Assembly: GCA_030248135.1 (NCBI GenBank)
Contig: JASANC010001068.1
Coordinates: 62,001-126,000 of the forward strand
DNA: 64,000 nucleotides
DNA from: Theristus sp. LFF4_11
Lineage: Eukaryota; Nematoda; Chromadorea; Monhysterida; Xyalidae
Direction: 5' to 3'
Below the pieces are notes generated by a model. That model was given only the letters and a program-made list of their open reading frames with translations. It made no database searches and was not told where the DNA came from. Positions 1 to 10,706 of the stretch are shown one piece after another. The translations under genes and the position numbers were made by a program. The stretch's first letter is position 1; each line of letters begins with the position of its first letter.

Positions 1-3000
1 ATGGATTCATTTACAGGTATGTCCGTCCCGTCATCGTCAGGTTAAGTTGTCGTTTTTCTTCATTCCGTAAGTCAAGTAAAGTTTTATTTGTAAGCCTCAC
101 GAGTCACGACTAGAGATGTAAGGGTCAAAAAAAAAATTTTTTTTTAATTTTTTTTTAAAAAAAAAGTAAAAAAAATGAGCATTTTTTTTATTTTTTTTAT
201 TAAAAAATTTTGAAATTTTTTCTTTAATGTGCCTTGAAAATGCCGTTTTTGGCATCATTTTTCGAAAGTTCAACAAAAATTTTCTTTGACTTTACCTTGT
301 CACTTAGTCTTCAACGCTGCAGGTGGCATAGTTGTTCTAGGGGGGGGCCTGGGGGGGGCCGCCCCCCCCCAAAAAAATTTCGAATCTATCTCTATCAGAG
401 AACATTTTTCGGCTCAGCTATTATCTATCTAAAAAATTTTCTCAGCCAGCTATCTATCTGAAAATTTTTGTCTTCAAAGACATAAAATGAGCCAATTTTT
501 GGCCAAAATTGACCATTTTTGCTCGTAATTATTGAAAATTTCGCTAATTTTAGGTAAAATACGCGTGTATACTTGATTTTTAGTGTATTTTTAGCATTAT
601 TTTGCTGTTTTTATAGCTTTTTAGCATTTTAGCTATCTATCTATAAAATTTCAAAATTTTGACCGGCCCCCCCCAAAGTCACATGGCCCCCCCGCGGCCC
701 CCCCCAAAATTTTCCAGCTATCTATCTATCTAGAAAATTTGCTCCAGCTATCTATATCGGCCCCCCCCCCAAGCCCTCGGCTCTGGAACAACTATGGCAG
801 GTGGTATTCTGGATTGATTTATCGACTGTTTTCAGCCTTGGTGAGTGATGATCGACTCGCGCATTGAAGTACTTGAGCGTCGCAAAGGCTAGTTCAACAA
901 ATTCCGATGTCGCTAAGGTGAGATAGAAGCAGAGAACTCACATTTACGCATCGTTTTTCAGGATCTCGAAAGGTGGAAATTGCACTGTCTGCCACTGCAA
1001 GCGTAACTTCGTTGGTTGCTCGTTGCTGTTTCGCCTCGTGTCGTCAGCGTGATCACACCGGTTTGTTGTGGAACTTGTTTCCATGTTATTTGAGGTGAAT
1101 TGAGAGGCAAAACACGAGACGTGATGTCGTCGGTGGGAAAATGGGGTCGCCGAAACCAAGTCTGAAATTTTCACCCTCCTCCCATATGAGTGGGGGTCAT
1201 ATGGTAAGTCGGTGGCTCCTCAGATGGTGATATTCGGACTCCCTGAAAAATTCTGAACAACTTTCATTTAAAAAAAAAATTTAAATTTTTTTTTTTTTAA
1301 AGAAAAAAAATAGAAAATTTTTTTTTCTTGACATCTCTACTCACGACGGCCAGTTCACATCAACACATTCACAAAACTTCCATTATGCAAAACAAACAAA
1401 CGATTTCACAAAAAAACTGAAGAAATACTGAAGATTATTGATGAAATTGGTGAGTGTTAGAGTGCAACAATGAAAGCAAGCAAAAAAGTCGCTGCAAACG
1501 AATGGGCAGATAACTGCCTGGGATTTCACACAAGGAAAATCCACAAAATGCAACCAACCGTCGACAGTCAGAAACAATGAATGAGAAAAAAACGCGCACA
1601 CACAATTTAAGCTTGAGAGAAAAAGTAACGCGATCACGAACCGACAACATCAGACAGCGCAGAGCGGTCACGATTGACATTCAGACACGATTAAAATGAG
1701 CAAGAGAACAAAGCAGAGACACACGGCACAGTTTCTTTTTCTTTTGTTTTACCTCAAATGACCGACTGAATCACAACAATGCGTGAGCAGAATGACCGCG
1801 AGCCGAGCACGACACGATTGTCTCGATTGGTATTCATATTTAAAAATTTTGAAAAAATGATTTTTGATTTTCGATCAAATTATGCTTGCAATAAAGTCGT
1901 TGTAGGTTCCTAATCCTAAATCTAATCCTAATCCTAAGCCAAGCCTTTTTTATAAGGTCTTATTGATTTGTGCGCGTGATGTCAACGATTTGCTTGCAGC
2001 TCCGTTGCCGGCTATGTGCACCGATGTGCGACGCCAGCAGCGAGCAGCACAGCGGATGGTGGGCAAAACGAGCGCAACGTTGCTGTTGCTGAGAGTGTGC
2101 ACGTGTTGCCGAGTCGCTCCACGGACATGAACGCACTGCAGACACGCCAAGAGCACGCCGTGCCACGAATGGGCCACGTGGTCACGGCCAGGGTGACGTT
2201 GCTTGTGATTTGCTGGTTTGCTGTGGCCTTCAATGGTGTCTGAAACGAAGCTGTTTGAAGTTGAGGTGCTAGTAGGGTTGGCATGGTAAAAATACCGGTT
2301 TTTTTACCGGTAAAAAACACGTATTTATACGCGTTTTTTACCAGGGCAAAAATTGGTGCCTTGAAAAAAACGGGAAAAAGACTGTTTCTGTATTTTTCCG
2401 GTTTTTTTCGTATTTTTCCGGTTTTTTTCAATTTCGGACCCTGAGTTTTTATATCATTTTTGATGAGAAAATGAGAAAATCTGTGACCAAGAAAAATATG
2501 ATGACGAAATTGACACTGATGTTTGAAAGAACTGTTAAGCGATGTGCAAGAATCGGCTGGAGCTGCCGAGCTGAGCTGAAAATTTCAAAAATTCCAAATG
2601 TTGCTCAACATTGTCTTTCTTACACAATTACTGATTTGTTTTCTTTTTGATCTGAACTGACTGAACCGGTTCGGTTCAACTGCGTTATTGCAGCAAATTG
2701 TATTCGTCTATTGTGACCAAAGACTGTCCGGTGAAAACGCTGTGGTTTTTTCCTATGTAATTGGTGGAATATAAATTATTGAGCTAGTGTGTTCGATTTA
2801 TTGCTGACCTTTTGGGTTTTCAAGCCCAAACATAATTTATTTTCTTTGTTGGTGCACGATATTTTGAACAAAGCATTCTGAAAGTTGTTTCCACAAGTCC
2901 TGGTTCAAGTTGAAAGTCGGCTGCGAAAAATATGTGGGTTTTTACAACTTTTTGGCTTTCGTTTTTTCCCGGTAAAATTACCGTAATTTTACCGGTAAAA

Positions 3001-4071
3001 ATACAGTTTTTTTACCACGATTTGAAAAAAACGGTATTTTGCCAACCCTAGGTGCTAGAAGAGAACAGTGCGAGAGGGACAAAGAATTCAGTCTGTTACA
3101 GCAGCTTTCTGAAGCGTGGAATTCTTGGCAGTAACTGAAATTGCACCAAAAAACAGGTAACACAAATAACGCCTCGTTATTGTCGCTGCTCAATATTGTG
3201 CGTGGGTGACTGTGTGCTCGCGCACTGCTACAATGCACAAATTCGCAAGGAGGACGTGCGAAAGACTGAAAAAGACAAGGTAAATGACTCGATCAAATCA
3301 ACGGCAGTGTTGTGTGCACTCGCTGTTCTGTCGTTGTTTAGCGAAATCTACCAAGGATCTTGTGATCTGATATTTTATGGCACAAAAAACAAGTGTCGCC
3401 GACTCACCCGGTGCTGTGATGATGACATTGCCAATGCTGCAGTGCTGTTTGCGGCGACGTTTCTCAGGTTGACATGGCTCGCTGCTTCCGGCCGGGCGAC
3501 GTCGTGCTGGCGCGTGTCTGCAACCTCGGCGACAGTCACGTCTCGTACAATCTGAGCACCGCCGAAGACGCGCTCGGGGTGGTCAGTGCACGCTGTGAGC
3601 ACGGGCACACCATGCGAGCGGTTGACTTTCACGTATGTTCTGCTCAGCGCACACTACCGTCGATGATAGCCGTATCTGAGATGACGCTTGCTATGATCGT
3701 TATTAAGCAACCAGACTTTAGTTATTCGAACGACTCGTATCAAAATGACGTCATGTGAAATGTCAACTTGCTATGAGCAGCAACCCGGATTTTTTGGTTT
3801 TGCTGATCTCATTCTCATTTTTTTCATGAAAAACACATGAGGTGGGTGGACGAAACTGGAATTCTGGTGCCTGTGCATGACATTTGTTGAAGCGAACGAC
3901 ATTGCGATCAATGCGATCTGACCCGTTCAAATAAACCAACAATATTTTCTTTTGGCAAAAATATTGAGGTTGGCAATAAATAAAAAAACGCTGTTTCAGT
4001 GGATGGAATGCACGGTGACTGGTGAACGTGAGCAGCGAAAGATCGCACAAGTGCCCCACTTAAATCAATAA
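1..4071 (+). CDS. EXOSC1: Exosome complex component CSL4 (EXOSC1), 5' end outside window
   Basis: Cap subunit of the RNA exosome (3'-5' RNA decay and processing, nucleus and cytoplasm). Visible exons: 1-16, 2000-2192, 3157-3279, 3468-3632, 4000-4071; reading phases agree at every junction. The first 16 bases encode GFIY plus part of a serine and join SVAGY in exon 2, matching the conserved GYIFSSLAG stretch of CSL4. Exon 3 gives QIRKEDVRKTEKDKV, almost the human motif, and exon 4 starts the S1-type segment CFRPGDVVLARV...LSTAEDALGVV. The last exon carries the conserved ending EREQRKIAQVPHLNQ. An AATAAA lies at 4180-4185. Introns 1 and 2 are swollen by hAT-like elements. Identification is firm; the start codon is upstream of the window. 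Confidence 0.92.
111..1339. mobile_element. Non-autonomous hAT-like transposon (outer copy)
   Basis: Lies in EXOSC1 intron 1. The ends are TAGAGATGT at 111 and its inverse ACATCTCTA at 1331-1339, followed inward by long A/T runs. Flanks GTCACGAC (103-110) and CTCACGAC (1340-1347) form an 8-bp target-site duplication with one mismatch. TIRs beginning TAGAG/CAGAG with 8-bp duplications are typical of hAT elements. No transposase is seen. A second element (327-796) is nested inside. Confidence 0.7.
327..796. mobile_element. Non-autonomous hAT-like MITE nested in another element
   Basis: 470 bp with inverted ends CATAGTTGTTC...GAACAACTATG and a perfect 8-bp target duplication GCAGGTGG (319-326 and 797-804). 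The interior has G and C homopolymer runs near both ends and CTAT-rich tracts (AGCTATCTATCTAT). No coding capacity. It must have inserted after the surrounding 111-1339 element. Confidence 0.8.
2273..3050. mobile_element. Non-autonomous hAT-like element, TAGGGTTGGCA family
   Basis: 778 bp inside EXOSC1 intron 2. The TIR TAGGGTTGGCA at the left end has its inverse TGCCAACCCTA at the right end, then an inner inverted zone of repeated ACCGGT/TTTTTACC blocks. A perfect 8-bp duplication GGTGCTAG flanks it (2265-2272, 3051-3058). No transposase ORF. A relative with the same TIR lies at 51098-51885. Confidence 0.85.
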
Positions 4072-4179
4072 CAAGTTGCCGGGGTGATTGTTGATTTGAT
4101 GTTGATGGTTTTGTAGATTTCAGTCGAACATTGTTTTTCATGTTGAACAGTCATGCTGCTTGTTTGCAATTGATATTTG

Positions 4180-4185
4180 AATAAA
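4180..4185 (+). terminator. Poly(A) signal of EXOSC1
   Basis: AATAAA 109 bp after the EXOSC1 stop codon. Confidence 0.6.
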
Positions 4186-4448
4186 GTCGAATGGGTCACT
4201 TGAAGCGTGTTTGAGATTTGTTTCTGTTAGTCGTTTTAAGGTCTGTGTCTGTCTGACCGACGGTCTGTCATACTTATCTCATGGTAGTTTGTGTTGCTCG
4301 CCTTCCCATTGCTGGAACCAATGTACAACACACCTGTGGACCGGTTCCACAAAAAAGTCTCGTGCCCTGCGTTGTAGCTTTTGCTTTTTGTGGTCGAACA
4401 ACCGTTGTGGAAACAACTCAGTGCAGCTGGGAATGCACAGAAACAGAA

Positions 4449-7167
4449 ATGGATAAGACTGCAAACGGAGCAGGTGAAGACGGAGAACTTTTGTCTGATG
4501 ATGAAAGTTGCACAGCAGAGGCACAATCTGAGGCTGTCTGTGTGTCCATGACCAATGCCAACACTGACCCTGGTTCGTGCGATCATATTTATGCTACTTG
4601 GTTTCCCAACGCACATGCGCTGGTTTTTGTTTGCACCAGGTTGCATGCACGGATATTTTTTTGACATAAAAAACAGTTTTCGGTCAATGTGATTTTTAGA
4701 GCGGCACATCTGTGCAAAGACGGACGATTCAGCGGATCGACAAGCTCGAACGGAAACGTTGCTCTTGGCTGAAGAGGGAGAGTGCAGCTCAGACGATGCA
4801 ACCACACCGTCGATCGTGCAACCGTCGTTCAGTGAAAAGAATGAGCACGAAATGGAAGGCCCCATGGACGCTCTAAAGCTGCTGCAGCAATTTCCGATCA
4901 TTGCGCGTCAGTCTGCTGCTGAGTGCACGCTCAAGACAGACGATGCTGACAATTTGTGTCAGGTTTGGCTGTTGTATGATGCAACAAAGCATTGGGCGGT
5001 TGTGGTTCGAGCGAAAGGATGGCTTTTTTGCAAACCCCCAGTGTATCGCTGGTTGATTGACGAGTGACCCACCAACTTGCATCTTGCAGATTTGCCACAA
5101 GGCTGCTCGCAAGTACCGGTGTCCGAAGTGCGCGAAGCACTCGTGCAGTCTCGCTTGCTGTCAGGTTTGGAATGTACTGGTTCTTCACGGTTTAATGTTG
5201 TTGGTCTTGAGAGACCAGAAAAGAATTTTTCCAAAATATTTCGTGAAAATTTTCAGCCACCGCACCGTTCCAGTTTCTTATCTGCGACAATAATGTGTGT
5301 CTTGTGTCTAAGCATTGACTACATAACACTCAGACGCACAAGCAGCAGTTCGACTGCGACGGGCGAGTGCCAGCATTCCAGCGACTGCAACAGCTGTACC
5401 TCGGCGACTACAACCAGCTGACGATGCTCACTGATTATCGGTTTCTAGAAGGGGCCGCACGTGCGAAACAAGTTGCACAGGTGCTTCGGCTGTTTTGTGA
5501 ACTTTGCAAACAGGCTTTAGAATATTTGCAGAATTTCATTTCTTATGATTTATGGAAACTTTCATTTCTTTCATTCATCAACAAACCATGATGCCTGTAC
5601 TAAAAAACACCAGTTATTTCTCGATTGTTTCAGTCAAATGTGCAGCGGCTAGCGCACGGACCACAATTTGGCCAGCCGGTCGGTTACCGCTTCAAACTGG
5701 CCAATGAATGCCGAGGTCGTCGAATCAAACTGCTGTTGCTGCCGGCGGTAAAATATCGAACCCTGTTACGTCACAAAGTGGACAGTAAAGTAATTTTTTA
5801 TTTTTTTTCTGCAGGGTCTTGAGGCAGCGAAAGTAAATCAAAGTCGTTACGATCCGGTGTCAGATACGATTCTTTGGTCGGTACGATTGAACATTGTTGG
5901 CAACAACAGTCAACACAAAGTGCTGTCAATCATGTGCCACAGCGTCGCTGAGACTGTTTCCATTGGTGAGACAATGATTCAAAAAAAACTCAATTGTTTA
6001 ATCAATGGAGACAAATAAACCTGACCACATAAGTGTGCGCCATTTTTTACCTTTGAACTTTGGACCACTTTCGACTCCACCATTTCTTTTTTATAAATTA
6101 CCAAAACTCAAAAATTCAAGCATTCCCCTCGTGTATTGGTATTGGCCCATGGCCAACGGCATGGTGAGTAAATACACCAGGTATTGGTACCTTCGGATGT
6201 CTGAAATCGGCGGGATGGGGGAGGGTGGAGCCGTGGAGCGTGCTGCAAATCTGAATGAGTACTCCAAAAGCGGCGCATTTCAATGGCAGATGTTCTGATG
6301 CGTCAGTTCGTTCACGCCCAGAGGGCACGCCGTCGCACGATCGTGCACGATGCGTTCGATGAGCAGACGTTGCTGCGAATCGTGCAACATGGGCAAAAGC
6401 TGGCAGACACCACGGTTGGCAAACTTGACCGCCAGCCGACACAACCAACAACAGGAGGCGCTGCGTTCTGTGACAAGTGGACAGTCTACAGACGGGTGGA
6501 GAGAGTGAAACGTCCATGGTAGGTGGGTGCAAAGGCCAAGGCTATGTATGTAGTGCCAGTGGGTGGCAGTGGGACAGCGTGCATTTGTCAACAACAGTCC
6601 AACTCCTCCAAATGTATAATATCCAAATTTCGCATCAACTCTGGTATAAATCATATAAATTCGTTGAATTTAAATCTATCAAGGGGGCTTAAAAACCCGT
6701 GAAACGGTTTTAAAAAGTGACTTATGAATAATCCGAAAATTCTTTGCAGCTACGTTGTTGTATCACCGGACAGCACGCTGTGCCAGTCTCTTCGGTGTTC
6801 CGTGGTAAGAAACCTTGAGATATTTTTGTTTTTTGATGGCAACTGTGAGGTGAGGATGACGGTCGAACATCACACATTCAGGTTGTTGAGTTTCCTACGT
6901 TCTGGTTGGCACGTTCGGATGATGTTGTGGACAAACGTTTTCCGCTTGCAACAGATGCGGAGAAGACAGAAGCGCTCAACACTCAACAAAACCTTAATGT
7001 GAGTCACGTCTATTCTTCTTTCGTAAAATTTGTTCAACAAATGTTTGAAGAAATGTTGTTGTTGTTGCCTATTGTCTGGCTCGACGTTAAGAAACGTGTG
7101 AAAATAACAATTTTCAACATAGCTTCCGACTTTTAAATCACGATTTTTGTTTGAACAGTTTGCTTAG
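4449..7167 (+). CDS. ZNHIT6: Box C/D snoRNA assembly factor, zf-HIT protein (ZNHIT6/BCD1-like)
   Basis: Nuclear factor for box C/D snoRNP assembly. Ten exons: 4449-4572, 4700-4962, 5090-5164, 5334-5480, 5634-5747, 5815-5965, 6290-6518, 6750-6804, 6882-6998, 7159-7167; phases fit throughout and give 427 aa. The N-terminus is acidic and disordered. The HIT zinc finger spans exons 2-4: CQIC, then RKYRCPKCAKHSCSLACC, then THK. It is followed by MLTDYRFLEG, the BCD1 hallmark (human LLSDYRFLED), and a domain with RIKLLLLPAG and DTILWSVRLN as in BCD1 orthologues. Exon 9 encodes VEFPTFWLARSDD, matching the C-terminal EYPT... block. A poly(A) signal lies at 7306-7311. Exon 1 and the tiny last exon are the least certain. 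Confidence 0.88.
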
Positions 7168-7743
7168 GGGGTTTGCGTGTGTGGTCGCTGCACATCCCGA
7201 GTAAATTCTGTGTTTGAAATTCACAAGTTCATTGTAGTAAGCTATTTTTAATTTTGAGTATAATGCTTGCAACGAAACCAGAACAAAATGAAAACAAAAG
7301 AGGGAAATAAAACGATCCCATGCTGGTCATAAATTTTGAAATAGTCAGCAGTTTGGGATAGGGTTAGAGTCAGCACAGACTGACGTCAATTGAAAGTAGT
7401 TTAGTAAGGTGATAAACTTTGATGCAATTAACAAGCAAATCACAACACATACATATCATATTTATAGTACCTGTAATGAAACGTATTGGATAGAATTTTT
7501 AGGCTCAAAAAACATTTGGAATAAATTAGGGAGTTTATAGTGTCTTCGCAAATCAGCTTGTTTTGTTAAATGGAATATGGAGCAAATCGCATAAATTTGC
7601 ATTGAGGAACACAGCAAGCACATTTTCTTTTTTTATAGAAACTTGTAATGGTAGAAATGGCACAAGTTTTGCAATTGGCGAAGTATGCATATAAATAAAT
7701 TAATTTTACGACGTTTCCAACCAACAAGTTCCTTGTGAATTGT
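7168..7743. other. Intergenic / 3' UTR between tail-to-tail genes
   Basis: AT-rich DNA between the ZNHIT6 stop and the CFAP410 stop. It holds the likely ZNHIT6 poly(A) signal AATAAA (7306-7311). I see no coding signal. Confidence 0.6.
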
Positions 7744-10706
7744 TCATCGTTGCTTCTTCATGCGTTTTTGTGCTTCGTCTATCACAAGTCGGAGACCGGT
7801 TGCATCGAGTTCATCCAATAGATTCGTGATCGCAATGACAATGTTTGCGGTGTTCTGCATCAAAAGAAAACAGCAAAGTAGTGAAGTAAACTTTGTAAAG
7901 TTGTTGAGATAGTTACCCTTGACGGACTGATGGAGCGTGATCGATTGTAACGTTTACGGGTGTGCATGTGCTGCTGGGTGACGAACGTGGAGGGCGCCGC
8001 CAAGGGACCCATTGGCGAACCGCACTCGTCCTGTCGCGACGATGTTACCGATGGTGGGTCGTCGAACCTGATAATTGAATAACAAAGTAAATTAATTTAT
8101 CGTCAGTTTCTGCTTTGTTTGCTGCAAACTGACACGATCGAGTGCTGTACACTGTTTTGCCGTTTCACCCGTTATGGAAGACCGTGGCGACCCAAGACTT
8201 ATTATGCTAGAACTGATTGATGCTTGCATGATGTTTCATGTAAATGATTAAATTATTCTGCAAAACAAACTCAATGACCCAATACCCGAAATGTGTTCTA
8301 AGCTCCATTCCATCTGTAAAGCAGTAATCCTATTAAAACTACAAGTTTGTTTCAAAGTATGAAACTAACGTGAAATCCGGCCACGACGGCTGATCCATGT
8401 TGTCCTCGTTGTTGTTATAACTGGAGATCGTACCCATTGATGGAAATGATGGTCTCATCAGTGACATTGTCATCGACGGTGGAACCTGTTGCATCGGAAT
8501 GCCCACAAACACGGTCGACGGTGCCTAAGATATGCCTGTTTTACTTCTCTAAAGTCATAACGTTTATTCGGAGTCGCTTTTGGCGGGAAATTTATTTGTG
8601 TTCCATTTTGGGAATGGCATCATCGGAAACATTTGTGAAACCTCGCGATGGATTCGAATCCGCAACTTTTGGCCCTTTTGTCGCACCCGGGCCTTAACGT
8701 GATCCCGTGAAGTGACAACATCTCTTACCTTTCAGACATTTGAGTCATTTCCATTAGGCTGCTTTCTAGTAAGGCAAAAACCGAATTCAAAATACAGAGA
8801 ACAACAAGCAGGTAAGACCAAAGCAAAGGGCAATTAACACTTGGAAAATACATAAATAAGCTAGTGAGTGGTTGGGATTCCTCCAGCGACCGACCTCGTG
8901 CACGCCGTTGTGATGCGTTGTGTGCTGATGGCTTGTTGGAGTAATGACCACCTGTTGATGGTGTGGTGTGTTACTGCCAACTGTTGTCGAACTGCCACCA
9001 TACATCGACATCGACATTAACATCGGTTCAGCCACGGTTTGCTGCGCCGGATAGCTAGGTGATGCACGTTGTTGCTGCTGCTGGTGATTATATAGGTGCA
9101 TTGGCGCTGTTGTGTGTTGCTGTAATCCCGGGTAGCTGCTGCCGTACGGAGACGAATGCGTCTGATGATGTTGTGTCGTGTTGTAGGCGCTCGGTATAGG
9201 CTGCGCTGCTGTCAGTGAACCGTAGGTCGACTGGTACATCACTGGTTCAACCTATGGGGGTTACAACATTTAGTACCATCCTATCCCGGTACAACAACGC
9301 CGGCTAGCTATACTTTTAAGTCTACGTTTAAATCACAGCTTTTAGAAGAGCTTATTTGCGTTGCTAATCGAATTCTCTCGATATGCACAGTTAGCTTTGC
9401 TGCAGTTTGGTTGACCACGTGGACGTGACCATGATAAATTGAATTGCCAAAGTCCCAGGATAGATTTACGTGCAGGTATCTACTCTGCTAAGTCCCATTA
9501 ACAGCTACAAGCTACGCCACAGAAAAGGTAAAAGAAAATCTGACGGAATCTAGTCCTACCGCAAGTCGTGCGTCATCGTTCAAATCGCAACTGGACTGCC
9601 GCTGTTGTTGTATGGTGTTATTGCTTGATGAGCTCTCATGTTCTGACGATTTCACTGGTGTGGATGTTGTTGACCCTGTCGTGGTTGCACAGGCACCGCT
9701 GATCAGTTTTGCCGCTTGTTCTCGTTCTTCAGCTGTGACGGCTGAAGTTTATTCTAAGCTTTATTCTAATGCAATAGTAAAGTAAAGTAGCAGTGTTACG
9801 AATAGTCTGCAGAATCACATAATGGAAGTCAAGGTTTAGATGTCAATTGTGGTTGTCATTAATCACGAAAACTAAAAAAAGCGATCAACGAACTTCGATT
9901 ATCCAGTGTTTTCACTTGCGGTAGCGCGGCGATGACACGTAATCGGTAGTTTTCTGCGGAGATACATGGGTTTTCATCGAGCCAAAGCGTGCGCAGATTC
10001 TTGAGCGGTCGGAGAAACTCGATTTGATCGATGTCCTCGATGTTGTTCTTGCGCACGTAGAGCTCTTCCAGTTGCGTGCAGTGCATCAGAGGCTCCAGTG
10101 TTTGCACGTTGTTAACACTGTGATAACGTTTTACTGATTTAATAACATTGGATGGAGATAGACTTTTTTAAATAATTAAATGTGTTGGATCATGTTAATC
10201 GGGAAGGAAGCCATCAGATTGAAGCCATCAATTGGGGATGGAAAACACAAACTGTGTATTGTGGATTTATTCAAACGTGTCCGGACTAACGTGACGTCAT
10301 TTTATTTAAAAACGCCCGTTTGTCAAAGTACAGACACTAAAATTTCAGTTTGGTGTGACTGATTCGACATTCACCATTTGTTTACGGGAAGAAATCGGCT
10401 AAACGGAAAGTCTGGTTTGCTGTGAACGACAAGCGCATGTTTTGTGGCACATGACGTCATTTCAGTGGGACACGTTTAAAAAAATAGGCCATACCTTAGT
10501 GCGAGCACCTTCAGGTTTGGCATTTGGCTGATTAGCGTTATATCGTCGACATCGCAGCCCCTAAAAACACGGTGATGTTTTGGAAATTTTAAGATAAATC
10601 TACGTGTAAAAATAATAATAAGTGTTCACCAAAGGTTCAAACGCGTCACGGTGTCCACAGAGCTTTTTGTTCGGTTGAAGACCAAATTTTCGTTTAGTTT
10701 TACCAT
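7744..10706 (-). CDS. CFAP410: Cilia- and flagella-associated protein 410 (C21orf2-like LRR protein)
   Basis: Ciliary base / DNA-repair-associated leucine-rich-repeat protein. Eight exons read from high to low: 10706-10630, 10560-10495, 10117-9894, 9741-9560, 9251-8895, 8524-8370, 8067-7917, 7854-7744; total 440 aa with all phases consistent. The start MVKLNENLVF and VTRLNLWGCDVDDITLISQMPNL match the first LRRs. ELYVRKNNIEDI, LRTLWLDENPC and KTLDNRTVTAEERE match the LRR cap. The last exon NIVIAITNLLDELDATGL matches the conserved C-terminal helix. Exon 5 and its neighbours add about 170 residues rich in Gln, His, Ser and Thr, so the protein is much longer than the ~256 aa human form. The first intron junctions are short. 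Identification is strong. Confidence 0.93.
8533..8700 (-). mobile_element. Possible tRNA-derived SINE fragment
   Basis: On the minus strand a box-B-like GGATTCGAATCC is followed by CGATGATGCC and an AAACGTT-like tail. The same order of motifs occurs at 60575-60755. It lies in a CFAP410 intron. Weak evidence from shared motifs only. Confidence 0.3.
10258..10490. mobile_element. Dispersed inverted-end repeat, copy 1
   Basis: About 233 bp nearly identical to 21344-21579. The ends are imperfect inverse copies: AAACGTGTCC followed by GACTAA and TGACGTCAT at the left, ATGACGTCAT...GGACACGTTT at the right. The right end stops four bases before a CFAP410 splice donor (10494/10493). Probably a MITE; no clear target duplication seen. 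Confidence 0.6.

Noticed and set aside
1904..1940. TCCTAATCCTAA tract as a telomere-like repeat
   Set aside because: Only about four irregular units; ordinary simple sequence.
4236..4901. 221-codon minus-strand ORF
   Set aside because: Shadow of ZNHIT6 exons 1-2; no splice or family support.
6121..6164. Possible extra ZNHIT6 exon before 6290
   Set aside because: It leaves phase 2, while the next exon needs phase 1. Direct joining of 5965 to 6290 fits.
8728..8760. Possible CFAP410 micro-exon with good splice sites
   Set aside because: No frame through it restores the downstream exon; skipping it gives phase 0 on both sides. Could still be a poison exon.
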